Position numbers and translations under genes: made by a program
From: DQWO01 sp964478545
GTDB taxonomy: Bacteria; Desulfobacterota; Anaeroferrophillalia; Anaeroferrophillales; Anaeroferrophillaceae
Direction of reading: 5' to 3'
NCBI GenBank assembly: GCA_964478545.1
Contig: CAYZIS010000005.1
Span: forward strand, 62,001-126,000
Length of the DNA stretch: 64,000 bases
Notes under the pieces: model-generated
What the model saw: the letters and a program-made list of their open reading frames with translations, nothing else
Database searches by the model: none
What the model was told of the DNA's origin: nothing
Shown: positions 24,371-32,766 of the stretch, in pieces
How the letters are laid out: the number at the start of each line of letters is the position of its first letter
Numbering within the stretch: position 1 is the first letter of the stretch

Positions 24371-24928
24371 AGCCACTCGCGTATATATTGCACCTGCAGG
24401 AGTCAGGCGACTTTGGTAGAGAGAAAAAGCCGCCACCCCAAAAACTGCCCCCATAGGCAGCAGATCATCAGCTTTTTTTTGTATCTGCCGAAAAACAGCG
24501 CCAGCATTGCGTTTCTTCTGTGGTTTAATTCGCGCCAGAGTCAGGTGGGGAGTATAAGGCCGAAAATCTTCCCGTACGCCGATCCCGGCAGCACAGGGTT
24601 CCACCAGGGCCAGCAATTCCCGCATTTTATCAATGCCGGTGGAAAATCCCTGCCAGAAAACCCGCGGCCGGTTCAGTGATGGAAAATATCCGCTCCCACC
24701 AAGCTTCAATATAAATCCGAACCATTCAATAGCAGCACAACAGGCAGAAAGTTGATCCAGCTGGTTCTCTTCGACTTCGCCTAAGAATTTAAGGGTAATA
24801 TGGATATTATCCGCTGCCAGCCAGCGAAACTGCCATCCGCTGTCAACGGTTTTTCTGAGTTTTTCTACCCCGCCCGCCACCTGTTGCAATAATGGTAACG
24901 GTAGGTCAACGGCTAAAAAAAGTCTCAA
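24317..24928 (-). CDS. thpR: RNA 2',3'-cyclic phosphodiesterase (ThpR, 2H family)
   Basis: A 2H phosphoesterase of 203 aa, formerly called 2'-5' RNA ligase. The two HxTx motifs are HITLKFLG (near residue 45) and HLTLARI (near residue 128). The start is TTG, overlapping the pncC stop (TTGA), and the N-terminal RLFLAVDLP is the conserved family start. The final 15-18 residues, including NHRPGDSFGG, are encoded by family C repeat sequence, so the natural C terminus has been replaced or extended. Coupling to pncC and proximity to recA are usual for this family. Confidence 0.88.
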   Translation of the reverse strand: MRLFLAVDLPLPLLQQVAGGVEKLRKTVDSGWQFRWLAADNIHITLKFLGEVEENQLDQLSACCAAIEWFGFILKLGGSGYFPSLNRPRVFWQGFSTGIDKMRELLALVEPCAAGIGVREDFRPYTPHLTLARIKPQKKRNAGAVFRQIQKKADDLLPMGAVFGVAAFSLYQSRLTPAGAIYTRVATFQASAVNHRPGDSFGG

Positions 24929-25407
24929 ACATCCGCCCCATCTGTAACAATCAGCCGGACCAAAAGTTCCAAGGCATCCTGGGCCGCCTGTTCCTTTATC
25001 TGCAGTCGGCTGCCTTCATACTGGTGACGCTCCACCACCCGTTTTTGATCATAAGCCCCCGCCAAATAAACCAAACCAACAGGTTTTTCTTTTGATCCGC
25101 CTCCAGGACCAGCAATGCCGGTAGACGACACTGCCAACCTGGCCCTGGTGCGGGATACAAGCCCATCAACCATGGCAACGGCCACCTCGGAACTGACCGC
25201 CCCGTACTGTTGGAGCAGTTCCAGGGGAACCCCCAACAACTCTTCTTTAGCCTGATTGCTATAGGTCACCAATCCCCGGTCAAAATAAACGGAACTGCCG
25301 GGAACGTTGGTAATCCGGTGGGCTATCAAACCGCCGGTGCAGGATTCCGCCACCGCCAACCATAGAGAAAGTGGAGGTAGCAATGTAGCCAGTTTATGTT
25401 CGGGCAT
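24925..25407 (-). CDS. pncC: Nicotinamide-nucleotide amidase (CinA C-terminal type)
   Basis: Hydrolyses nicotinamide mononucleotide to nicotinate mononucleotide in NAD salvage. The 160-aa protein is the stand-alone CinA C-terminal domain. It shows AESCTGGLIAHRITNVPGSS, the YSNQAKEELLGV strand and the glycine-rich SSTGIAGPGGGS. ATG at 25407 is preferred to a TTG four codons upstream. The gene begins 1 nt after the pgpA stop and overlaps thpR, so pgpA-pncC-thpR is a tight operon. The N-terminal MoeA-like domain of full CinA is absent. Confidence 0.9.
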   Translation of the reverse strand: MPEHKLATLLPPLSLWLAVAESCTGGLIAHRITNVPGSSVYFDRGLVTYSNQAKEELLGVPLELLQQYGAVSSEVAVAMVDGLVSRTRARLAVSSTGIAGPGGGSKEKPVGLVYLAGAYDQKRVVERHQYEGSRLQIKEQAAQDALELLVRLIVTDGADV

Positions 25408-25408
25408 C

Positions 25409-25873
25409 TTACAAACCAATCATGATCAGCAAACGTAAAACGACAGCGGCCATAATCCCGGCCACCAGGTCGTCAACCACCACCCCAAAACCACCATGAA
25501 GGTTTTCATCGCACCAGTTGACGGGAAAAGGCTTAAGGATATCGAAAAAACGAAACAGCAGAAAGGCGGCGATGAAACGAGGCCAGGAAAAAGAAATCAA
25601 GACAGTGGTCAAGAGAAAGCCAACAATCTCATCGATGACAATGACGCCGCTGTCGGCCTGGTGTAAAATTTTCTCGGCTTCACCGGCAGACCAAAAAGCC
25701 ACTAAAATCAATAATGAAAGCAAAACAAGGTACAAACCCACCGGCAACTGGTTGAAAAGACACCACAAGGGCAAGGCCACCAGGGTACCAAAAGTTCCGG
25801 AAGCCACTGGAATCACCCCGACATAGGCACCGCTGGCCACAAACAAAACGAGATTTTCCCGAGTTTCAGTCAA
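25409..25873 (-). CDS. pgpA: Phosphatidylglycerophosphatase A
   Basis: An inner-membrane lipid phosphatase of 154 aa that converts phosphatidylglycerophosphate to phosphatidylglycerol. Conserved parts are PVASGTFGTLVALP near the N terminus, VIVIDEIVGF in the middle, and FRFFDILKPFPVNW. Four hydrophobic segments are visible. The start is TTG with GGAAGG just upstream; there is no ATG before the conserved N-terminal region. First gene of the pgpA-pncC-thpR operon, 12 bp after the ferredoxin gene. Confidence 0.9.
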   Translation of the reverse strand: MTETRENLVLFVASGAYVGVIPVASGTFGTLVALPLWCLFNQLPVGLYLVLLSLLILVAFWSAGEAEKILHQADSGVIVIDEIVGFLLTTVLISFSWPRFIAAFLLFRFFDILKPFPVNWCDENLHGGFGVVVDDLVAGIMAAVVLRLLIMIGL

Positions 25874-25885
25874 GATACCTTCCCT

Positions 25886-26065
25886 TCAGTCATGCAGGAT
25901 TATCGCCTCACTGGGACAGTTATTCACACAGGCACTGCATTCTATACATTCCTCCGGTGCTCCCACTTGTGGAGTTTCATCTTCCAAAACAAAAACATCT
26001 GAAGGACAAACATCCACACACGTGCCGCAACTGGTACATTTTTTCCTGTCAATGACTGGATACAT
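25886..26065 (-). CDS. 2[4Fe-4S] ferredoxin
   Basis: A 59-aa bacterial ferredoxin. Two clusters are coordinated by CTSCGTCVDVCP and CIECSACVNNCP, each the full CxxCxxCxxxCP motif. The ATG at 26065, directly before YPVIDRKKC, gives the usual short N terminus; a TTG 12 codons upstream is less likely. It is a small soluble electron carrier suited to anaerobic metabolism. It is only 12 bp from pgpA and may be cotranscribed with it, though no functional link is evident. Confidence 0.9.
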   Translation of the reverse strand: MYPVIDRKKCTSCGTCVDVCPSDVFVLEDETPQVGAPEECIECSACVNNCPSEAIILHD

Positions 26066-26417
26066 GCGCTCATACCTACCCAAATACTGCTTTTTTGTCA
26101 ATCCCTATATCCATGCACCATGATATCAATTCCACTATTATCTCATTAATATCATTAAATATATTATGAATATCGAAATCTTTATCCATTCCCTTCAATC
26201 AATACTGATGCCTTTTCAACCCTGAAATATTACTTTTTAATTGACGGAGATTATAATTTTGGGCTCCTCGCTATTTTAAGTGGGTAAACCAAATTTTAGT
26301 TTGCCACCGATATTACATTTATTACTGCTGGCATTATCCATACTAAGGTGATATAGTTTATTTTAAAGTCAGTTGAATGCGACTGATAAGAATACCATAC
26401 TTTGACAGGAGGTTCTC
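26066..26417. other. AT-rich divergent intergenic region
   Basis: About 350 bp between the ferredoxin gene (minus) and the ferritin-like gene (plus). It is AT-rich and must hold promoters in both directions. I see no convincing promoter pair, hairpin or RNA gene in it. Confidence 0.4.
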
Positions 26418-26939
26418 ATGGATCAGGAAAGACTGAATGCCCTGGAAGTGGCACTGCACAATGAAATGAGGGAGCGGGAATTTTATCTCAAAAATGCTGA
26501 GCGGACTATCAACCCGGTAGGCAAAGCCATGTTCAAACAAATTGCCGATGAAGAGCTGGAACATTATGATCGTTTGAAACAATTGCATGAAAGTTGGCAG
26601 AACCAAGGTAAATGGCCGGAAACGGTTCCCTTGCAAGTAGCAGAATCAAAGCTGGAGAACACTTTAAAAAGCGTTATTCAACAGGTGGAACAGGCAGAAC
26701 CAGGCGATGATGATGACCTTCAAGCAGTAAGAACGGCAATCGGTTTTGAAGCCGAATCCGGAAAGTTTTATGAAAAGCTGCGGGATGCTTCCACCGACCA
26801 AAAAGAAAAGGATTTCTTTGCCCTGATGGCCAAGATAGAATTTGAGCACCTGGCGTCACTCAAGGAAACGGAAGAATACTTCCTCGACCCGGCCCAGTGG
26901 TATCAAAAAATGGAACACGGCGGGCTTGACGGGGCTTAA
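26418..26939 (+). CDS. Ferritin-like/rubrerythrin-domain protein without rubredoxin domain
   Basis: A 173-aa protein with two ferritin-like helix pairs. Di-iron ligand motifs are ALHNEMREREFY and QIADEELEHYDR in the first half, and GFEAESGKFYEKLRD and KIEFEHLASLKE in the second. No C-terminal CxxC pairs are present, unlike the rbr product at 2608. AGGAGG lies just before the ATG. It is convergent with the superoxide reductase gene and shares a terminator with it. Probably involved in peroxide or iron handling; the exact activity is not known. Confidence 0.85.
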   Translation: MDQERLNALEVALHNEMREREFYLKNAERTINPVGKAMFKQIADEELEHYDRLKQLHESWQNQGKWPETVPLQVAESKLENTLKSVIQQVEQAEPGDDDDLQAVRTAIGFEAESGKFYEKLRDASTDQKEKDFFALMAKIEFEHLASLKETEEYFLDPAQWYQKMEHGGLDGA

Positions 26940-26957
26940 GACCACAATAACCGTCAT

Positions 26958-26997
26958 AAAAAAGGCCCGGCTGACAGGTATCAGCTGGGCCTTTTTT
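26958..26997. terminator. Bidirectional intrinsic terminator
   Basis: AAAAAAGGCCCGGCTGA pairs with TCAGCTGGGCCTTTTTT around a 6-nt loop. The A-run on one side and the T-run on the other make it work in both directions. It separates the convergent ferritin-like and desulfoferrodoxin genes. Confidence 0.88.
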
Positions 26998-27018
26998 CAA
27001 TATATTCTTTTTTAACAA

Positions 27019-27402
27019 TCAGCAGGAAGCTTTCCAAAGTCCATGGATATTACAATATTCACGGGCTTCTACCTGGTTAGCATCAACAGCAAAGAATGCT
27101 TCTGGTGCATCTCCAGGGTTCAGTGCTTGGCGATACAGTTTGCCATCAGCCAACAGTTCGATGAAAGTAATATAGTGTTTTTCTTCCATCGGATGGGCAA
27201 CACTACCAACTTTGACTTTATAACCACCATCCACTTTTTCAATTACCGGAACATGCTTTTCCTTGGCAGCATCAACACTTCCGGCTTCCACCAGCGACAT
27301 GGGCTCGTTGCAGCAGAGAATCTCGCCGACACCGGAATGCAGAATTTCCACCATGTTGCCACAAATTTCACAGCGATAAATTTCATTTACTTTCTCAGCC
27401 AT
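27019..27402 (-). CDS. dfx: Desulfoferrodoxin (superoxide reductase)
   Basis: Reduces superoxide to hydrogen peroxide without making oxygen. The 127-aa protein has an N-terminal desulforedoxin domain with four cysteine ligands (CEIC and CC) and a C-terminal neelaredoxin domain. The latter has the catalytic histidines in EKHVPVI, GSVAHPMEEKHYI and the ligands in EYCNIHGLWK. This is the two-iron class. GGAGG lies 7 nt before ATG at 27402; the open frame upstream of it is not used. Its peroxide product could be handled by rubrerythrins encoded at 2.6 and 26.4 kb. Confidence 0.95.
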   Translation of the reverse strand: MAEKVNEIYRCEICGNMVEILHSGVGEILCCNEPMSLVEAGSVDAAKEKHVPVIEKVDGGYKVKVGSVAHPMEEKHYITFIELLADGKLYRQALNPGDAPEAFFAVDANQVEAREYCNIHGLWKASC

Positions 27403-27492
27403 TTTTTTCCTCCATACATTAGAGATTAATCTGGCTACAGACAAACATACCTTTGTAACACAAAGCAACCTTTTATTATGTTACATAACTGA

Positions 27493-27521
27493 GTGATAAT
27501 AAAGTTAATCTATTTTGTCAA
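27493..27521 (-). promoter_or_regulatory. Candidate promoter for desulfoferrodoxin
   Basis: On the minus strand TTGACA (27521-27516) is 17 bp from TATCAC (27498-27493), or 16 bp from TTATCA. Downstream, between the promoter and the gene, TGTAAC and GTTACA words about 20 bp apart form a possible operator. No regulator is assigned. Confidence 0.4.
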
Positions 27522-27634
27522 GTTAATAAAATAATAATTCTCCATATCCTGAAAAACATTGGCGAGGAACTGGTACTCATTTATTCTTTTGTAGAAGCAC
27601 AGAGATAGAACGCACATACCACCTATTAGCACAG

Positions 27635-29671
27635 TTATTTCCCCGGGGGAAACCCTTTAAGCAGACCCTTGAGATCCTTTTTTATTGATTTTATTTTTTC
27701 GTCTGTGGTTCCATCTCCTGGAATCAATTTTTTGAGGTCTTCTTTTCCAGGAACCCCACTTCCGATCATTCCCTCAAGATCAGGCCTGATCTTCGGTGAA
27801 GAAAATGTTCCACTCACCATCAGCGGCACCATCAGTCCGGAACGCTCCTTGGTATCACCCTGCCCCTTGATCGTCCCCACAGCTTTAGGTACTATTTTGA
27901 AATCCAGGGTTTCCTGTGGCAGAGCCGCTTTTCCCAACACACTCAGTCTCAGAAAAGGTGATTTCATCGTTGTTCCAGGGGTATCAATAACACCATTAAC
28001 AATAGTAAACGGGGAAACTATTTCAGCAAAATCAGTCCGTGGCTTTGTCCCAGCATTTTTAGCCAATCCCAGCCCACTCTTTACATTGCGAACCATGCCA
28101 GCCAGATCAACGCCAATAATTGCGCCATCTTTAAGGGACAGACTCCCTTTTCCATTCAGGCTGCGTTTGATCTGTTCCGGTTCATCCCCTGACATGGTTA
28201 ATGCCACCTGGGTGGCCAACGTACCTTCGAGAAAATCCTTATTGACGGAATCTTTAAGCAATGGTCTAACCTGTATACCCTTCAGTTGCACCTTGATACT
28301 GCTCCGGGGAACATCCCGTTGAACATTCAACATCCCGGTGGACGAAACATTACCCTGATAAAGATTAAGTGTCAGAGGATGTAACTGGAATTTTCCTTCT
28401 TTTCCAGCAACATTCATCAATAAATCCTGAATCCTGACACCATGCACCTTCAGTTTTCCAATCTTGAGTTTTCCATCCAGAATCAGTTTGCGCAAGGGTG
28501 CATAATCAATCTTCTTTTTACCGGCAGCAGAGACACTGGACGGCTCTTCCTTCTCTGCTGTTTTTTTCGCTGCGGATGCCGGCACTTTTTCCTCCGCGGC
28601 AGTTTCCTCCGCTGCCGGTGGCAGGTAGCGGTCGACATCAATCTGGTCCAGATCCAGATCGCACTGTATCCGCGGCCGGGAGAATTCACTGAGATGGGCA
28701 GAAAATATCATCCGGGAATCATCCAACTCCATGGTTCCATCACTGATGGCAATATTCTCTGGACTCCCTGCTATCCTGGCATGAACTCCCAGGCGATCCA
28801 ATGCCTGCAGATCGGCCGTTTGCAGCGGAAAATCCTGACCGAATGCTGATGCCAGCTTGCGGGGTGAAAAGGGTGAAATATTCAGCGTAAGATCGAATGT
28901 CTGTTTACTGAGAGGATCAACCAGCTTGCCTTTAATGCTCACATTTAGCTGGTTCATGGCTTTCAAAACAAAATCCAAGGAAATAGTTCCTTTTCCAGGG
29001 GTCTTACCCAAAGGTCCCACCATACCTTTCAAACTCACGGGCTGGCCGTCCACATCAGCCGAAAATGCAAGGTGCACCGGTTTGTCAAGGGAAACATCCT
29101 GTAAACGGAGGTTAATAGCTGAAATCTCTTTTTCCACCGCAGCTTTGTGGTCCTCCCATCTGAGCAGGCTATTGGTAACGGCAAATTCACCAACAATAAA
29201 TGATTTGATGGGTAGACCAGTGGCTGATTCTTTTGAGGGTTTCTTATTTTTAGCAACCGCTTTATGATCTGACTGCCCGATACCCTCCCAGTTTCCCCGG
29301 CCATCTTTCAGCTTTTCCAGGGATATGTGGACACCATCCAGGAGCAGTTTTTTCACCTGGATATCTTTGGTCAACAAGGGCAAAAATTTAACACTTACCT
29401 CGAAAGATTTTACTGTCAGTAAATCATTTTCCTTAAACCCCGGAGGATTGCCCAGGTGCAGATCGGCAAGAGATACTCCAACCCAGGGAAAGAGGGAAAG
29501 TTTAATCTCCCCTCCCAAAGTCACGGACCTTCCCGTAGCTTCAGAGGCCATTTTTTCGATTTGCGGCTTATATTTCTGCACATCAACAACATGTGGAACG
29601 ATAATAACGGTGGCAAACAAAAGAGCAATAACAACGCCGATGGCAATCACACCCCATTTGATAATCTTCAT
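27635..29671 (-). CDS. AsmA-family protein
   Basis: A 678-aa envelope protein with one N-terminal membrane anchor (about residues 5-25) and a large periplasmic part of AsmA type. Typical features are the sequence after the anchor (VDVQKYKPQIEKMASEATGR), FPWVGVSLADLHLGNPPGF and the C-terminal region around residues 500-620 (GSLSLKDGAIIGVDLAGMVR). A low-complexity Ala/Glu/Lys stretch lies near residue 360. Members are thought to bridge lipids between membranes or to affect outer-membrane assembly. ATG at 29671 has GGAGG upstream; the earlier ATG overlaps that site. It is followed on the same strand by no close gene. Confidence 0.85.
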   Translation of the reverse strand: MKIIKWGVIAIGVVIALLFATVIIVPHVVDVQKYKPQIEKMASEATGRSVTLGGEIKLSLFPWVGVSLADLHLGNPPGFKENDLLTVKSFEVSVKFLPLLTKDIQVKKLLLDGVHISLEKLKDGRGNWEGIGQSDHKAVAKNKKPSKESATGLPIKSFIVGEFAVTNSLLRWEDHKAAVEKEISAINLRLQDVSLDKPVHLAFSADVDGQPVSLKGMVGPLGKTPGKGTISLDFVLKAMNQLNVSIKGKLVDPLSKQTFDLTLNISPFSPRKLASAFGQDFPLQTADLQALDRLGVHARIAGSPENIAISDGTMELDDSRMIFSAHLSEFSRPRIQCDLDLDQIDVDRYLPPAAEETAAEEKVPASAAKKTAEKEEPSSVSAAGKKKIDYAPLRKLILDGKLKIGKLKVHGVRIQDLLMNVAGKEGKFQLHPLTLNLYQGNVSSTGMLNVQRDVPRSSIKVQLKGIQVRPLLKDSVNKDFLEGTLATQVALTMSGDEPEQIKRSLNGKGSLSLKDGAIIGVDLAGMVRNVKSGLGLAKNAGTKPRTDFAEIVSPFTIVNGVIDTPGTTMKSPFLRLSVLGKAALPQETLDFKIVPKAVGTIKGQGDTKERSGLMVPLMVSGTFSSPKIRPDLEGMIGSGVPGKEDLKKLIPGDGTTDEKIKSIKKDLKGLLKGFPPGK

Positions 29672-29729
29672 GAATATTACCTCCATAAATTGGCAAAAAC
29701 AGATTGCAGCAAAAGGTATAACTGCACCG

Positions 29730-30095
29730 TCAGCGAATCAGCCCCTGGGGATCACATTTCTGCCGCAGGATCTGCAGTTCTTTTTCCGTCACCGCTGGAA
29801 CCGGTACCGCCCGATTACAATCCAAGGGAAATTCGACTGTCTCCATAATTTCTGCCACTGAAATACCCGGATAATAGCCAGCCAAATACATTTTTTTATT
29901 CTCATCATCAAAACGAAATACGGCTTTATCAGTCACCACCAACTCAGGGCCTCTCGAACGCAGCCCGGATTGCTGACGGCTGCCATTACCTTCAAGATAA
30001 CCGGGGCTGGTGAGATAATCAAGTTTTTCCACAAATCTCCCTTTTACCTGACGCATAAAAATGATGGTACGACCGACAAAAGCGGCCCAACATCC
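29730..30095 (-). pseudogene. C-terminal remnant of a glutaconate-type CoA-transferase subunit B
   Basis: About 120 codons remain, with the conserved end of CoA-transferase beta subunits: RFVEKLDYLTSPGY, then GPELVVTDKAVFRFD, LAGYYPGISV and KELQILRQKCDPQGL. Homology can be read from about 30095 (AAFVGRTIIFMRQ precedes the first ATG at 30056), and an in-frame TAG occurs at 30122. The first half of the protein, including the catalytic part, is missing, and no subunit A gene is near. It is therefore a truncated gene, although translation from the internal ATG is possible. Confidence 0.72.
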
Positions 30096-30272
30096 AAAAA
30101 ATAAGTAATTGTTCAGTAACTATTTCCAAACTGTCTCGATTGGGGTCAGTGCTTGATTACCGGCGGCAAGAAATCACCTTGAAACATCAAAATGTAGACC
30201 CGCCGATTGTCAAGCTTTGACCCTATCGGAAAGGGCGAAGCAAAGTTCGACAGTTTTCACGCTAAATTAATT

Positions 30273-30538
30273 GCCAAAATACAGTGGTGTCCGGTTAGGT
30301 TCTTGCAACTTTAACTGATGCTGATCTCAGCGCTTTTTGGCGCTCGTTTGCCTGCATTTCCAACGGCTCATGACGCTAAAATTGTCAAACTCGCCCTTAT
30401 AGGGCTCAAACAGGGCAATTTTTTACGCTCTATTCGCCGGGAAAAGCAACGGCAACTCACGATGTCGCGCTGAAACAACATCAGTTAACGATATTGCAGA
30501 CGACGCAAAAAGCATACCGGACACTGCTAGCCAAAATA
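30273..30538. repeat. Family B MITE-like element, copy 1, with 9-bp target duplication
   Basis: The element itself is 30282-30529 (248 bp). Its ends CAGTGGTGTCCGGT and, inverted, TAGCAGTGTCCGGT are terminal inverted repeats. GCCAAAATA flanks it on both sides (30273-30281 and 30530-30538). The inside is shared with copies at 45066 and 57807 and contains no transposase. The rest of the 490-bp gap before namZ holds nothing I can name, apart from GC-rich remnants at 30120-30240. Confidence 0.88.
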
Positions 30539-30587
30539 GCTACCTGAATAGCTACAAAATAAGATTAATAATCTCAATTCCACTGCG

Positions 30588-31760
30588 TTAATACAGCAAA
30601 AACTCCCGGCGTCGTTCACAGAATTCCTCCAGTTCCGGAAGCCATGATTCCTGCAGAGAGACAACATCTTCACCGGCCTCCAAGGCCAGGCGAATATCCT
30701 CATCGCCAGTCAGGATGTCAAAGGGCAGCTTTTCATCCTCATATTCATAGGGTGGCAACAGCCAGGAAAAGTGTTCTCCATAAAGTTTAATCACCACCCG
30801 CAACAATTCCAGGCTTAAAAGATATGGTTGAAAAAGCCGGCGATTGGAAACATGAATCTGCAGGCCACCACACACCTGTTGTGGCCATTTATCAAAAGTA
30901 GGAGAAAAATATGCTGGTCGCAAAAAAACACCACGAGTCACCCGGTGATCAATCTCGGCCAGCAGCCGTCCGGGTTCAATAAACGGTGCTCCCCAGAGTT
31001 CAAAAGGTGTAGTGGTCCCCCGACCTTCGGAAAGGTTTGTCCCTTCAAGAAGAACCTGGCCGGGATAGACCAGAGCGGTGGCCAGTGTTGGCATGTTCGG
31101 CGATGGTGGCACCCAGAAATCATCGGTTTCATCCAGGCACATGTTACGCTGCCAGCCGATCATGGACACCACCTCCAGCTGACAACCAAAAGCATACACC
31201 TCATTTAAATAACGGGCCAATTCACCCAAGGCCAGTCCATGACGCATGGGCAATGGATAGAGTCCGACAAAAGATACATTTTCCGGCTTTAACAGATTTC
31301 CTTCCACCTTTTCTCCCCCCAGAGGATTCGGCCGGTCAAGAACCATAACCGGCACCCCGGCTTTCGCCGCCGCCTGCATCACCAGCACCAGGGTCCAGAG
31401 ATAGGTATACACCCGGCAGCCCACATCCACCAAGTCAACCAGGACCAGATCGATATCACTGAACATCTCCGGCACCGGCTGACGCCGGTCACCATAAAGA
31501 CTTTTAACCGGTACGCCAGTCAGGGGATCCAGAAAATCCTTCGAGGGAACCATATTTGCCTGTTTCACCCCATAGAAACCATGCTGGGGACTCCAGACTG
31601 ACTCCAGCTGACCGGGAAAAGCCGCCATAATTTCCGACAACGATGATGATCCACTCCGGACGCAGGCGGCCGCATGGGTCAAAAAAGCAAATCTTTTTCC
31701 CTTGATCAAATGAGCAGAGCTCTTCAGCAGTTGTTCAATTCCCAGGCTGATCATAGACAT
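30588..31760 (-). CDS. namZ: DUF1343 exo-beta-N-acetylmuramidase (NamZ/YbbC family)
   Basis: A 390-aa DUF1343 protein. Family signatures are SVWSPQHGFYGVKQANM, VKSLYGDRRQPVPEM, LVDLVDVGCRVYTYLWTL, VLDRPNPLGG and LVYPGQVLLEGTNLSEGRGTT. Bacillus NamZ of this family removes non-reducing-end MurNAc from peptidoglycan fragments. There is no signal peptide here, so it should act in the cytoplasm. The start overlaps the end of nagZ by 26 nt. Its position after ampD and nagZ supports a recycling role. The cytoplasmic location differs from secreted Gram-positive enzymes and suggests it works on imported muropeptides. Confidence 0.85.
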   Translation of the reverse strand: MSMISLGIEQLLKSSAHLIKGKRFAFLTHAAACVRSGSSSLSEIMAAFPGQLESVWSPQHGFYGVKQANMVPSKDFLDPLTGVPVKSLYGDRRQPVPEMFSDIDLVLVDLVDVGCRVYTYLWTLVLVMQAAAKAGVPVMVLDRPNPLGGEKVEGNLLKPENVSFVGLYPLPMRHGLALGELARYLNEVYAFGCQLEVVSMIGWQRNMCLDETDDFWVPPSPNMPTLATALVYPGQVLLEGTNLSEGRGTTTPFELWGAPFIEPGRLLAEIDHRVTRGVFLRPAYFSPTFDKWPQQVCGGLQIHVSNRRLFQPYLLSLELLRVVIKLYGEHFSWLLPPYEYEDEKLPFDILTGDEDIRLALEAGEDVVSLQESWLPELEEFCERRREFLLY

Positions 31761-32766
31761 CCTTATCCATTACCCCTAACTTTCCCAGCCAGTTTCGTAA
31801 ATCAAGCAACCTTTTCTGCTTGCCGGCAAACTGACCCTGCATATCAACGTCTTGATCATCCATCATTTCCTGCAACCGGGAAAAAACCCGGCGGGGATCA
31901 TCCCCTTTCTTCAGGTTGCGGCCCCAGAGAACCATATCCAGGCCAGCTTTGAGTCCCTGGAGCATAACCGTTGCGACATTATCACCACTGTCCATGGCCG
32001 CCATATCAAGATCATCGGAGAGAATAACACCATCATATCCCAACTGCTGACGCAGAAGTTGATCTAAAAAAACAGGAGACAGGGTCACGGGCCATGATGA
32101 ATCAACCCGTGGAAACAGAATGTGGGCGGTCATGATTATTTTAACCCCAGCAGCAACTGCTGCAGTAAAGGGCCGCAGATGGCTGGATTCCAGTTCATTC
32201 AAGGTCAGGGATGAAACCGGCAACATGGCATGACTGTCATCGGTCACCGATCCATGGCCGGGAAAATGTTTGGCACAGGCAGCCAATCCGGCTTGCTGCA
32301 ACCCCCTGATATAAGCACATGCCTGATTGGCCACGGCTGAGGGTTCAGCGGCAAAGCAGCGATCGGCCAGCACCCGGCTGCCAGAGCAGGCTACATCAGC
32401 CACCGGTGCCAGATTCACATTAACACCAAAATCAGCAAGACAGCGGCCAATATGCCATGCCGTCATCTCGGTGGTGGACAATTCACCTTTTTCTCCGAGC
32501 TCAGCTGCCCCGGGAAAGGATGGCATCCCATCCCGAAGGCGGCATACCGGCCCGAATTCCTGATCAATAGCGATAAGTACCGGCGGCGCCCCAGAATGAT
32601 TGAGCCCCTGGATTTCAGCCACCAGATCCGCACAGGCCAAAGCACTGGGACAATTACGACCGAAAAGAATAATCCCGCCGGGCGGAGTATCGGTCAGAAC
32701 TTCCCTTTCCGCTGCTGTCAGAGTCTCTCCTTCCACCCCCATCATCACCAATTGGGCTGTATTCAT
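31735..32766 (-). CDS. nagZ: Beta-N-acetylhexosaminidase NagZ (GH3)
   Basis: A cytoplasmic GH3 glycosidase of 343 aa that removes GlcNAc from GlcNAc-1,6-anhydroMurNAc peptides. The general acid/base motif KHFPGHGSVTDDSH is complete and the nucleophile lies in VILSDDLDMAAM. The substrate-binding RLRDGMPSFPGA is also present. Length is typical. The ATG shares one base with the ampD stop (TGATG), so the two are translationally coupled. It follows ampD and precedes namZ, forming a three-gene recycling operon. Confidence 0.94.
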   Translation of the reverse strand: MNTAQLVMMGVEGETLTAAEREVLTDTPPGGIILFGRNCPSALACADLVAEIQGLNHSGAPPVLIAIDQEFGPVCRLRDGMPSFPGAAELGEKGELSTTEMTAWHIGRCLADFGVNVNLAPVADVACSGSRVLADRCFAAEPSAVANQACAYIRGLQQAGLAACAKHFPGHGSVTDDSHAMLPVSSLTLNELESSHLRPFTAAVAAGVKIIMTAHILFPRVDSSWPVTLSPVFLDQLLRQQLGYDGVILSDDLDMAAMDSGDNVATVMLQGLKAGLDMVLWGRNLKKGDDPRRVFSRLQEMMDDQDVDMQGQFAGKQKRLLDLRNWLGKLGVMDKDVYDQPGN

